The position numbers were made by a program, and so were the translations under genes. This document shows, piece after piece, positions 46,982 through 57,595 of a stretch of DNA of 64,000 nucleotides; positions within the stretch are counted from its first letter, which is position 1, and each line of letters opens with the position of its first letter. Source of the DNA: Deinandra increscens subsp. villosa (lineage: Eukaryota; Streptophyta; Magnoliopsida; Asterales; Asteraceae); contig JBCNJP010000008.1 in assembly GCA_039602395.1 (NCBI GenBank), positions 18,110,354 through 18,174,353 on the forward strand, in the 5' to 3' direction. The notes under the pieces are model-generated. The model ran no database searches and was not told where the DNA came from. It saw only the letters and a program-made list of their open reading frames with translations.

Positions 46982-48658
46982 TTAAACATTGTAACATGTA
47001 TCTACGGGTGGCAATATATTATCGTTGTGAGGAAAAACTACTGTACTAAATTCTTCATTGCCATCGTCTTCATAATAATCTCTGTAATTTCTGGGAGGTG
47101 TCATAAAGACAATATGCAGTTTTTTATCCAGCTGGTCTTTGACGTAAAACAACTGACATGCATGTGACGCAAAAATGAATGCGTCCGTCTTGTGACCTAG
47201 TCTTTTAAGGTTGACCAAAGTGTAACCAAGACTATCTTTTTTGACCCCATGTGTATTCTAACCTAGTCGCACATAAATAGAGGGATGCTTTTAATATGGT
47301 ATTCTAGTAGCCATATCTTTTTTAAAACCCCATAGTAAGGTTTTTGTCCAAAGGTTAATACCTCGTTAGAGATGTGCATGTCATTTACCTCTACACCAAC
47401 CCCGTCGTTCTGGTAAACCCTACCGTCTTGAGATTTTGTACGAAATGAATAGCCATTGATGTCATATACTTCATATTTCCTCACACTTCTGTGTGGACCA
47501 TGTGAAATCCACCTAACAGTCTCTTATAAAGTTTCTAGGGACTCCGCCATCTTCTTTTCAACCTAAAATTCAAAGTAGGTTCATCAGGAGAGTTCATTAG
47601 GAATAGGAATGTTATAGTTCTTCGGAAAATAAAATAAAGTTGTTCCGGACAAGTCAAGTCAGTTTTTCAGGAAAGTTACAGTTCATCCGGAATTAAAACA
47701 ATAAGAAAATAGTTTCAGTTCACCAGGAAGGTTAGAGTTCATCAGGATAGAAAATAGAGTTGTTCCGGACAACTCAGGTCAGTTGTTCAGGAAAGTTACA
47801 GTTCATCCTGAATTAAAACAATAAGCAAATTTAGCTGACCTTGTTGCGTAACCATTTACCAAATGTTATGCTCTGCTTCTTAGTCAGCTCATTTAGTCTA
47901 CTACCAGGATGTTCCTTTTCCAAAAATTTCATGTGTTCTCTGCAATTACATGAATTGAAGTTATCTATAAAAGTTTATTATTAATTAAGCAGATCAAAAA
48001 AGGTTAATAATCTAAATTACTTACTCGATATAATGCTCAATTTCAAGCGTATTTAGCAACACAAATAAATGCGCTTTCGATAGGAGCTCTGGAGAGACTT
48101 CAATTGATCTACCAGCTGACCCAGGATTTCTATCCACACTGCTCTGCTTTTTAGTTGGAACACCAATATTTGTGATGTTTTTTTGGTATCCGCTGAGAAA
48201 CTCAATCGTTTCTTTTACAATGTTCCCCTTAGCAATGCACCCTTCTGGATAAGTTTTGTTTCTCATGTGGCCCTTAATTACCTTCATACACCTTTCAAAT
48301 GGATACATCCATCGAAAGCATATTGAGCCACATAACTTTACCTACCTAGTAAGGTACACCGTCAAATGAAGCATAACATCAAAATATGATGGAGGGAAAT
48401 ATTTCTCAAGCAGGCATAGTGTGACACAAAGATCTGCTTGCAATTTATCTAGTTCTTCGACGTTGATCTCTTTGCTATATATTGATTTAAAAGAAACAGA
48501 GCCTAATAATAGCATATCTTGTCGGTTCAGGCATGACTGACTGAATTGCAATTGGCAGAAACTGTTGCATCAGCATATGATAGTCATGTGACTTGAGCCC
48601 CACAAGTTTCTTGTCCTTTAGACTAGCCAAACTAGAAAAGTTAGAACAATAGCCTTGT
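46982..48658 (-). pseudogene. C-terminal part of CACTA transposase (TNP2), split from 55249-57140
   Basis: The continuation of the gene at 55249-57140. 48551-48342 and 48308-48021 contain the DUF4218-type motifs LEKYFPPSYFDVMLHL and MYPFERCMKVIKGHMRN...PEGCIA. 47484-47263 and 47218-46982 contain the DUF4216-type motifs DINGYSFRTKSQDG and QKPYYGVLKKIWLLEY. Stops separate the pieces. Immediately left of T copy E the frame reads GYCSNF...LKDKKLVGLKSHDYHMLMQ, a typical TNP2 sequence that continues the protein broken off at 55249. Confidence 0.8.
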
Positions 48659-49027
48659 TGTTAGAGCATATCCCTATGCTATGAGTGTCTCGTGTATTGT
48701 ATCTATGTGAGCGTGTCTTAGAATGTGTTGTAGTGACTATATCATAGGTGGCGTATCATATGGTCCAGCGGACCATATGGTCCGGCGTACCACGTGGTAC
48801 GCTAAGTAGTTAGTCACTTAGTATAAATAGGTTTGTGTTAGATTGTGAAGGGGAACCAGTTGAACACTCTGATCATTCTACACTTTCTGTGTGTGTTTCT
48901 AGAGAGAGAAACCCGAGAGAGTTTGTGTGTGTATCTTCTAGTGATCAATACAAAATCTCTTATTAACTTCTCGTGTTCATTACATTGATCAAAGCATGTA
49001 GTAGTAAGATCGTATCTCGGTTTTACA
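48659..49027 (+). repeat. 5' LTR of T copy E
   Basis: 369 bp, TGTTAGAGC to GGTTTTACA. The U3 palindromes CATATGGTCC/GGACCATATG lie just before an 18-bp perfect palindrome. Confidence 0.92.
48785..48802 (+). promoter_or_regulatory. G-box palindrome upstream of the copy E TATA box
   Basis: GCGTACCACGTGGTACGC is its own reverse complement and contains CACGTG, the G-box bound by plant bZIP and bHLH factors. TATAAATA follows at 48822-48829. The 3' LTR has lost this segment. Confidence 0.55.
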
Positions 49028-49029
49028 AG

Positions 49030-49041
49030 TGGTATCAGAGC
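49030..49041 (+). other. Primer-binding site of T copy E
   Basis: Perfect TGGTATCAGAGC, complementary to the 3' end of initiator tRNA-Met. Confidence 0.9.
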
Positions 49042-49264
49042 ATTTGGTTGCTCTACTGCTGTGTTTTTGATCAATTTTCGGATTTTTAGAGAGAGAAAGT
49101 TTGGGTTTTCTTCATTTTTCATCAAATTCTTCCAATTCCGAGTGTTTCTGTGATAAAAAATAATTTCTAAGTGTTTCTGGAGTGATTTCGCACCTTACTG
49201 ATCCATTTTCTAGCTCAAAACGTCAAAAATTCGAAAAATCCATCAAAATCCGCGTGAAACGCGT

Positions 49265-49555
49265 CTGGTCCGCTCGAAGAACGTTTGGTCCGCAACTGGT
49301 CCGCCCAGGCAATCTTCAAAGTTTGGTCCGTGGTGGTTACTTTCTGGTCCGCTGGCAGTTACGCCGTACCATTTGGTCCGCCGTACCAAATTTGATCCGC
49401 TGAGGATATCTGGTCCGCATCTGGTCCGCATCTGGTCCGCTGGTGAATTTGATCCGGAAGTGGTCCGCAGGTAAAAATTTGGTCCGCTAGTTAGATTGAT
49501 CCGGAACTGGTCCGTTGAGTGCAAATTTAGTCCGCTGAATTTGGTTTGGTCCGCT
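49265..49555 (+). repeat. Leader array of TGGTCCG motifs in T copy E
   Basis: About 13 exact TGGTCCG and several variants (tgatccg, tagtccg) between PBS and gag, the densest array of the family. Confidence 0.8.
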
Positions 49556-49763
49556 GGTAGAAAAATGACATTCACTAAAACTGAAGTAACTTGAGAACCG
49601 TAAAGAGTTACGGAACCCAATACCAGCCAAAACGTTCGTCTCGACGAGATCTAGGACTTGTACCCGCCTACGGCCAGTACCGTCCAGTTTTGACCCCCAA
49701 AATCCGCTTGGAAGACCTTCGTTTTTGAGTTCGAAGTTTTTGAAGTATTATTTTTGGTGAAAA

Positions 49764-52700
49764 ATGTCTGATTTTCAAGCGTTTGCGGCTATGCAAAGCA
49801 TGGTACAAGCTATGCTCAATTTTGATAATGAAATAGGAACAAGTCAGAAAGTTCCTATGCTGTTAAAGTTGGAAGATTATCAAAATTGGAAACAACGTTT
49901 TTCTGCATACATCAGCACAAACGATATTGATTTATGGATTCCAATTTAAAAGTTGTATGTACGTCCAACTGCAGATGGCGAGTATAAGGAAATTCAAGAT
50001 TTTGATAAGGATGAAAGAAAAAGTTATGAGCTTGAACAAAAAGTTTATGGTTATCTTACCATGGCTTTACCTACCGAGTTGTTGCATCAATTCAGCACTT
50101 GCAAGAAAGCTAAACAGTTATGGGATGCTTTATCTGCTCGATGTGAAGGTAATGACCAATATAAGAAGAGTAGACGAAAAGTGTTGAACAAGGAATTTGA
50201 AAATTTTCAACATTATGAAAAAGAAAATATTTATGCTCTTGTTTCAAGGTTTTCACATCTGATTAGTGAGATGAAAGTGGTTAAAATTGAAAAGACCGCG
50301 GAGGAATTGAAAGAGAAATTGATGGAAGCATTACCGGAAAAGTGGGAAAACTATGTATTATTACTTACTCATGATAAAGAATATTCTGCATTATCATTTC
50401 ATGATTTGACCGGAAAGCTTCATGCTAGAGAGATGGAAATGATGACATCAAACAAGTCAACTGCTCAATTCCAAAATCCTGAAGTGTATCATGGTCAAAA
50501 TTCTGCAAGTATCAATGCAAAGTCTAAATCTTTTGGTGTTAATTCATCAAATCCACCTCAAACAGCTTTTGTTGCTGGTCATGATTCAGGAAACTCTGCA
50601 AATTCATTAAGAGGGTGTAACTTCACTATTCCAAATAATTCGAGTCAGACTTCGTTTTCTGCAAAAACACCAGATGAGCATGTAGCATTAATTTCAGCTT
50701 TGTTATCTTCATATTATGGATTGCTAAATGGTGGTTTGACAACATCTAATTTGATTGGAGAAGATTTTGATCAGATTGATCCAGATAACCTTGAACAAAT
50801 GGACATTAATTGGCAACTTGCAATGTTAGCCCAAAGACTTAAAAGATTCAAGAAAAAGACCGGATTTCAAAGTTTTAATCCAAATGGCAAGGTTGGCATA
50901 GACAAATCAAAGGTAAAATGTTTCAAATGTTCTAATTTTGGTCATTTTGCTCGTGAGTGTTCAAAATCAAATATTCTTCATCAAAGTCTCCAACAGCTTT
51001 GGTGTCTCAAGTAGATAAACAATATGATTGGGGACACACTTCTGATCCAATTGCTTTAACTGCTGTTGCTTCTGAGTCCAATGAAGGTTATGATTGGGAT
51101 GCTGATGTACTTGAAGCATTTGAAAAAGCACGAACATCGAATAAAGACTATGATTGGGCTGCTGATGAACCTGATGAGTCTGCATTTCATGCTCTGATTG
51201 CTCAAGTTGTTCATAGTGATAATGAAGAAGAAGTAACTGATTTTGAATCTGAAACAAGTGGTTCTGGAAATAGTGGCTATGAATCGGTTTGTGAGTTCTG
51301 TTCTAAAAAAGACAAGAAGATAGAAGGATTAATAAAGGAAAATGGGTTGCTGATTCAGGAAAATAAAAGAAGGATAGAAGAATTGGCAAATGAACAACAA
51401 AAGTTAGAAGATCTAATTCAAGAATTTTCTTCTCAAAAAGCAAAGTTTTCAGATTGTCAAGCAGAGTTTGTTGAGAAAGAATCAAAATTTCAAAGTGTTA
51501 AATAGGAGTTTGAACAGAAAGTTACACAGTTATCTGAAGAAAAGGATGACTTAGTCAAGGAAGTTGCGAAATGGAAGGCAGAAGCTGAGGATGCTGCCAA
51601 TGATTTTAATAATTTGTTTGAAAAGTCAAAGATTAAACTTGATTTACTTACCAAGGCTTCTGATGACTCAGTTGCTAAAATTAAAGCATATCAGCTTGAT
51701 ATGGAGAAGTTGTTAGATGAGAAGCAAGAACTGGCAAGAGTAAATAAGTTGCAAACTTCAAATTTGGATATTCAGAAAAGAAATGAAGATAAGCTGACGA
51801 AGGAATTGTGGGCTGGATTAGATGAGTTGAGGTTGCAAAAGTACGAAACTCATAAAGTGGCTAAGAAGTTGATTGCTACGGAAACAGAATTGGCTAAGGC
51901 TCAACAACAGATTTCTGAACTAAAGATTGAAGTCATTGATTCAAAACGTCTTTTGAACAATGTTACAAATTCTACATCTTTTACAAGTTTCTTGGCCAAA
52001 GATGGAAATTTGAGAAATTGTTTACCAAAACGGTTTCACCGCCAGGTAGTCTTAAAGAAGGTGTTAATGATCTGAAGGAAAAGGAAGAAACTGGTGATTA
52101 TTCTGAATTTGTTGATAAGAAATCTGATGGGGGAAAGGTTGTGCAGTCACAGAAAGATCAGAAAGATGAAACGGTTGTGTCTGTTTCTACGTCTACTGAA
52201 GAAGAGAAATCGGCAAGTTCAACTGAGAAGACTGCTATTGATGAAAGGATTTTCTATGACCAAAAGAATGTTAAAGCAGTAAAAGCTGAGTTTTGGCGTC
52301 TTGCAAAGAACGGACATAAATCTTCTGGTTCTGATGAAAAGGTTTCGGGTAAACATGTTGGGTTGGGTTACAAGACCAAGAATGTTAAAGTTGATGGGTC
52401 TCAAGGTTCAAAACAACAAAATCTGAAGCAAGTCAAGCTGAAACAAGTCAAGAAAGATGTTTTTAAAGCTGACAAGGTTCAACCCGAGAGGTTTTACAAA
52501 CTCAAGGGTTCGGAAAAAATATTTTCTGATAAAGAATTCCCACTCCATTGTGTGGATGCTCAGAAAACTGCCGAAGTTTTTGTCAAGAATGTTGATCTGA
52601 AGAGGAAGAAGCCACAGGGTGCTACATATTCTTCTGGAGGATCAAATTCTGCTCCAAAAAGCCCGACTTCGAAATGGGTTCATGATCATCGATATCAGGT

Positions 52701-53145
52701 ATTCAATTCTTTTTATGATCATTTTGGAGATGTTGATATTTGTGAAGCTTTGCAGATTCCCAAACGGCAAAATTTAAACAATCGCTTGTGTTATAATTGC
52801 CGACAAAAGGGGCATATGGCATAAGATTGTCCGGTTTCTGCTGCTTCTCGTTCACGAAAAGGAAAGGTTCCACATGTTGGTAAAGCTGCCAAACAACGAT
52901 TCATTGATGAATATGGCAGAGTATTTGATGAATACCCACAACCTACATTTTTCAAAACCCAAGGAAAATTTATTTCGCGTTTTCAAAATGTTCCATATGT
53001 AGGTTGGTCGTCACAATCGATTGTGACTGGTTCATCAAATGCTGATTTACCAAAACAACAACACTGGAAACCTAAAGTGGTTTCGAAAGGAAATCAAGAT
53101 ACTGGTCGACCAGAAGCGATCCGCTTCGGGTCATTTATAAACTGA
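49764..53145 (+). pseudogene. gag: Giant Gag of T copy E with two CCHC knuckles, several lesions
   Basis: Starts ATGTCTGATTTTCAAGCG. The N-terminal capsid part (VPMLLKLEDYQNWK, DLWIPI, MALPTELLHQF) is stopped once in frame near 49946, then stays open to 51014. First knuckle near 50929-50970: CFKCSNFGHFAREC. A frameshift follows, then Asp/Glu-rich DYDWAADEPDESAFHALIAQ repeats and a long coiled coil (51300-51990) with a stop near 51503. After another frameshift near 52010 a basic region leads to a second knuckle near 52790-52830 (CYNCRQKGHMA, then a stop in place of the residue before DC). The tail ends DTGRPEAIRFGSFIN. About 1,120 codons in all. Two knuckles flanking a coiled coil are unusual for a copia Gag. 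Confidence 0.8.
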
Positions 53146-53800
53146 TGTGTTTGACCAGTGTGCAGGTACTTTTAGAAGACCTATCGGTGATTGAAAAGTT
53201 GCTGATGGAGGAATATTCTGCTGATTTAATTTAAATTACATGTGATATCAATTTCAAAACTGAAATTTTTCCTGAAAGCTAAACCTGAAAGGTATCCATG
53301 TCGAAAGGTCAATTTTCTTTCTTTTTACATTCCGTATGTCGTTTAGGGGGAGAAAATTGAAAAACCAAAAATAGCGTCTTTGTGTTTTTGTTTGTGTCAA
53401 AATGAAAATCCAAAAATAGAGTTTTCATTTTAAGGGGGAGAAAAACAGAAAATACAAAAACACTGAAAAATAGAAAAATACAAAAACATTGAAAAATGAG
53501 AAATTGTATCCGACATAATTGGGAAATGATGGTACATTGGCTTACATGTCTGGCTCATGGATAAACTAGATGAAAAAGTCATAAGATCTTTGCTCGATGT
53601 GCTTGGTAGGCTCGGCATTAAATCAGAAAGTATTCAAATGTGATATACATTAAATACTAATGCTTGACCAAGTGGACAACATCTTGATGCGTATCTCATG
53701 ATATATCAAGAAAAGATATGTGAAAAAGAAAATGAGAAGTCACTGTGTATACATGTGTTCATTTTGCAAAGATTTAAATTTGTTTGATTTTCTTTATTTT
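53146..53800 (+). other. Post-gag segment of T copy E
   Basis: Non-coding. Begins with the block GTGTGCAGGTACTTTTAGAAGACC conserved after gag in all T copies (shown in part). Two purine-rich tracts, TTTAGGGGGAGAAAA (near 53342) and AAGGGGGAGAAAA (near 53432), resemble internal polypurine tracts. Confidence 0.6.
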
Positions 53801-54022
53801 GTCAAACGATTGGACTTTCTCTGCGTATCGAAAGATCGACCTGATTGTTGTTCGTTTGACGTTCTGCTTTATTTTCTTTGGTGTTTCGTATAACTCATCG
53901 GACTTTCTCTACGTGTACGGAAGTACCGACCTGATTGTTGTTGGGTTATACAATTTCAACTTGTTTTATTTTCTTATTTTGTTAAATCTGAGGCCTTGTT
54001 TTGTTGTTGGGTTATACGTTAA
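53801..54022 (+). ncRNA. Stem-loop cluster of T copy E
   Basis: Hairpin 1 (53801-53860): outer GTCAAACGA/TCGTTTGAC, inner ATC-GAAA-GAT. Hairpin 2 (53888-53951): outer GTATAACTC/GGGTTATAC counting one U-G pair, inner GTAC-GGAA-GTAC. Hairpin 3 (53981 to about 54015) begins GTTAAATC as in copy A but has lost its core. It is joined to a copy of the hairpin 2 end (gttgttgggttatac), a deletion between similar units. Confidence 0.7.
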
Positions 54023-54851
54023 CGTTCTTGTTTCTTTTTGCATGAAACACAGTTGACTAAATCATGAATACAATCATTATGTGATTAAATCACAAATGAA
54101 ATCACAAAGGGTGATATAAAAGCAAAAACATATCTGAGTATGTCTGATAGTGTGGGGTACACTGGTCAAAGCGAACTTAATCAATACAATAACATATCCA
54201 GATGTTATGAGTATGATTGTGCCTGAGTTTAAGATGGACAAATTATACCAGTATCGACATGACTTGTGTGCTGAAGTAATTGAAATTGAAGTGTAGTTCA
54301 GCATGTCATGTTCAATATGATCCCAAGTTGTGATCTTTCTCGCAAAAGACAAAAATAGTGTCTGATTCTGTATTGCATTTATGTTTCATATCTGAAAAGT
54401 TCAAAAAGATTTTAGGTGTGTTTTAGCATAAACTTAGAAAAATCAAAAAGATTTTCAGTGTGTTTTGATTTAAAGTTTCAAAAAGCTAAAAAGATTTTGC
54501 TTCTTATTTGTTTTCGACCAATCGACATGTGATACAAAATCGAATTTCAAAATCTATCTTGGATTCTCGAAGAGAAGTTTTGCGCCAAGATTAAATTAAT
54601 TTTCAAAAGAAAAGGAAACCGCGTTTCTGTCTTCTGAAATTGCAGGTTATATGTGTCAAGACTCAAGCATGGTGAAAGGGGGAGTATGTTTTATCTTTCA
54701 CAAGTGGATCTTGAAGTTTGAAGATGATTCAAGAGTGATCTAGCCATGCAAGCTCTATTTCTGACTAGATTTCAAGTCAAAGATCGGATGCAGCAATGTT
54801 GAAGACTGAAGTTTAGTTAGAGAATAGATACACTACACGTTAAGGGAAGTT
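54023..54851 (+). other. 3' untranslated DNA of T copy E
   Basis: Non-coding and matches the reverse of 3303-4105 in copy A and part of 32353-32540. Ends in the polypurine tract before the 3' LTR. Confidence 0.6.
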
Positions 54852-55243
54852 TGTTAGAGCATATCCCTATGCTATGAGTGTCTCGTGTATTGTATCTATG
54901 TGAGCGTGTCTTAGAATGTGTTGTAGTGACTATATCATAGGTGGCATATCATATGGTCCGGCGGACCATATGGTCCGGCGTATGGGGAACCAGTTGTACA
55001 CTCTGATCATTCTACACTTTCTTTGTTAGTCACTTAGAATAAATAGGTTTGTGTTAGATTGTGAAGGGGAACCAGTTGTACACTCTGATCATTCTACACT
55101 TTCTGTGTGTGTTTCTAGAGAGAGAAACCAGAGAGAGTTTGTGTGTGTATCTTCTAGTGATCAATACAAAATCTCTTATTTACTTCTCGTGTTCATTACA
55201 TTGATCAAAGCATGCAGTAGTAAGATCGTATCTCGGTGTTACA
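54852..55243 (+). repeat. 3' LTR of T copy E with internal duplication
   Basis: 392 bp. Near-identical to the 5' LTR, except that about 40 bp from the transcribed part (ggggaaccagttgtacactc...) has been copied into U3 (about 54983-55022). It replaces the G-box palindrome, and the TATA box has become AATAAATA. Confidence 0.88.
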
Positions 55244-55248
55244 CTTGT

Positions 55249-57140
55249 GGAACCTTCAAGTTATACAACATGTCACACAACTTTTCCTTTTCATCTTCTT
55301 GTAACGTGTAACACGCTGTAGGAAGTATTGTGTTGTTCTTGTTCTGTTTAGGCTGCAACTCTGGTCTTAACTGCAAAAAGTTCAGATCATCTTTAGCATT
55401 CAGTCCATCCTTTGTTTATCTGGGAAGGTTGAGCAGAGTTCCAACAAGACTCTCAGCCACATTCTTTTCAATATGCATGAAATCAATGCAATGTTGGACA
55501 CTATTATGCCTCCAATATCTAAGTCTTCGAAACCATATATTGAATTTCTTCCAATATGGTGGCTTCTCTTTGTTCTTTCTTTTTCTCTTATCAATCTTCC
55601 CCCCTCTTCCGATTGAGTTCTCTGGGATTTCTGAATCAGTACACCTTAATCCCTTTCCCCATTTGTTCCTGATATGTTAAGCTTCGTTGTATATCTGTTC
55701 CCCGGTCATAGGAACTGCAGCATGTTTCAACTCTTGTTTACCATCGAAGGCCTCTGTTTGCTTTCGGAAGGCATGCGTATGTGGTAGATATCTTCTATGA
55801 CCAGCATAATATTGCTTGGCTAAGAAAGGAAGCCTAATGCATTTAGTTTGTTCCCGATATACCACACAACCATTGAATCCACTGTACGGGCAACCACAAA
55901 GTGTACCAAGTGCAGGGTAATCATTAATCGTCCATAAAACAACTTCACGCATAATAAACTGTTCTTGCGCATACGCATCATAAGTTTCCACACCTGCCTC
56001 AAATAACTGCTCTAAGTAATCAATCAATGGTTCCAAAAACATATCAATATCGTTTCCAGGTGCTCCCGATATTAATAACGAAAGCATGATGAACTTTCTT
56101 TTTATACACAACCATGGTGGAAGGTTGTAAATGACAGATAGAACCGGCCACACACTATGATTTATGTTGCCTCTATTCACGTCAACCCCATCAGTGAAAT
56201 GCCAAGACAAAAACTTCTAGGATCGTTAGCGATTTCGGGATATCTGTCATCTATAGCTTTCCATGCCAGTGAATCGGATGGTGGCGTAACACACCGGGTA
56301 TTTTCGAACTAGTGGCATGCCATCTTAGATCTTCCATTGTGGTTTTCACTTGAAACAGTCGTTTCAATCTTGGAATGATGGGGAAATACCACATTACCTT
56401 TGCAGGAGTATTGTCGTATAGTTTCTTAGTCCTCTTATCAACCTTCCACCTGGACTCACCACAAGTTGGACATACAGTTAGGTCCTTGTTCTCCTTCCTG
56501 TAAAGAATACAATCATTGATACACACATGTATCTTGGTATACCCTGCACCCATTGACTTCACAATCTTCTTGGCCTGATATGTATTTTTCACAATTTCAT
56601 TACCTTTAGGTAGCATCTGTTTCAGCAAAGCTAAAAGTTCATTAAAAAACTTATCTGATGCTCCATGCTTAGTCTTCAAGTTCAGTAGTTGAACCAAGGC
56701 AGATAACTTTCTGAAGGTACGACTTCCTTCATACAGGGGCTTCTTAGCATCCATGAGTCGTTCTTGAAATTTCTCATGGTCCTCAGTGAAATTTTCAGTA
56801 GCTCTGATCATTTCTATTATTTCTGATGCATCGAATGGCATTCCAGAATCGAAAAATGATTCTGTGTGAAGCTCCTCTCCTTCGGGCTCATGTTTCTCTT
56901 CGTGTTTAGTCTACCTTGTATAAGTCAGATCGAATCCCTTTGAAAACAAATGATAATCTACATCTTCAACATGATAAGAGTAATGGTTTAGACATTTAAC
57001 ACAGGGACATGGAATTTCCGTCTTTTTTAAATTTGTAACTGCAAACTTTAAGAATGATTTAATTCCATCGGTATATGATTTCGGGTTCTACTGGTTACCA
57101 TCAAAGACTTAACCATGTTGGTTTTGCTAACAGATACAAC
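55249..57140 (-). pseudogene. N-terminal and central part of CACTA transposase (TNP2 type)
   Basis: Read on the minus strand. 57110-56890 shows the Transpos_assoc-type start (YTDGIKSFLKFA, CPCVKCLNHYSYHVEDVDYHLFSKGFDL with stops; motif shortened here to CPCVKCLNH). 56841-56251 is the TNP2 N-terminus (YEGSRTFRKLSALVQLLNLK, IHVCINDCILYRKEN, CPTCGESRWK, KVMWYFPIIPRLKRLF). 56210-55677 is the core (DGVDVNRG, SVWPVLSVIYNLPPWLCIK, MREVVLWTINDYPALG, GHRRYLP). 55670-55249 reads on to HCIDFMHIEKNVAESLVGTLL and ends NLKVPQ at T copy E. The gene would encode the enzyme that cuts CACTA element ends. Stops and frame changes make it inactive. Confidence 0.85.
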
Positions 57141-57417
57141 AACAAAGATTATTAAAAACGATTGTTTTGCTAATACTGAAAACCCTTTTCAATAATCTTT
57201 ACTGTGAACTTGTTTATTGGAGAAGTAATATGACGGAGGGAAAATTCTGCACATGAGCAATGGAGAAATGGGGAGCAGGGAATTAGGGAAATCGAGAGTA
57301 ATATGTGAAATCTTCAATTGAATTCGCTCGTTAATTTATCTCACCTCTTTTAGAATTTAGTGGGCCCAGTTAAAATCACATTTAAATAAATTATAATGAA
57401 AATTAGCTTCTAACTCA
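57141..57417. other. Non-coding DNA upstream of the CACTA transposase
   Basis: AT-rich, no coding frame. Likely untranslated leader or promoter of the transposon gene. No CACTA terminal inverted repeat was recognised. Confidence 0.4.
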
Positions 57418-57491
57418 GGGTGCTGCTCAGGTGGTAGAAGCGCTTTAGATTCATATACCATAATCCGTGTTCGAATCCTTATTGCGTTACT
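57418..57491 (+). other. tRNA-like or SINE-like fragment
   Basis: GCTCAGGTGGTAGAAGCGC resembles a pol III A box region and GTGTTCGAATCC (57467-57478) a B box, about 40 bp apart, followed by a T run. The flanking arms do not form a convincing acceptor stem, so a tRNA pseudogene or tRNA-derived SINE head is more likely than a functional tRNA. Confidence 0.4.
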
Positions 57492-57595
57492 TTTTTATCA
57501 TTTATTTTTGAAATTTTAAAAACCCAAACAGGTGATGTAACTAGTAACGGCTAATTTCAATTTTCCGTTGTTTGTTTATAAATTTCAAAACCTTC

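Larger units (their letters stand above)
48659..55243 (+). mobile_element. Complete gag-only LTR retrotransposon, family T copy E
   Basis: 6,585 bp with LTRs 48659-49027 and 54852-55243 and a perfect target duplication cttgt (48654-48658 and 55244-55248). PBS at 49030-49041, leader array 49265-49555, degraded gag 49764-53145, stem-loops from 53801 and polypurine tract AAGGGAAGTT (54842-54851). Outside one rearrangement the LTRs differ at only about 8 positions by my reading, so this is the youngest datable insertion seen. It lies inside the CACTA transposase gene. No pol. Confidence 0.92.

Noticed and set aside
48659..55243. Copy E as an autonomous retrotransposon
   Set aside because: The 0.6-1.7 kb between gag and the 3' LTR is non-coding, with no protease, integrase, RT or RNase H motif in any frame.
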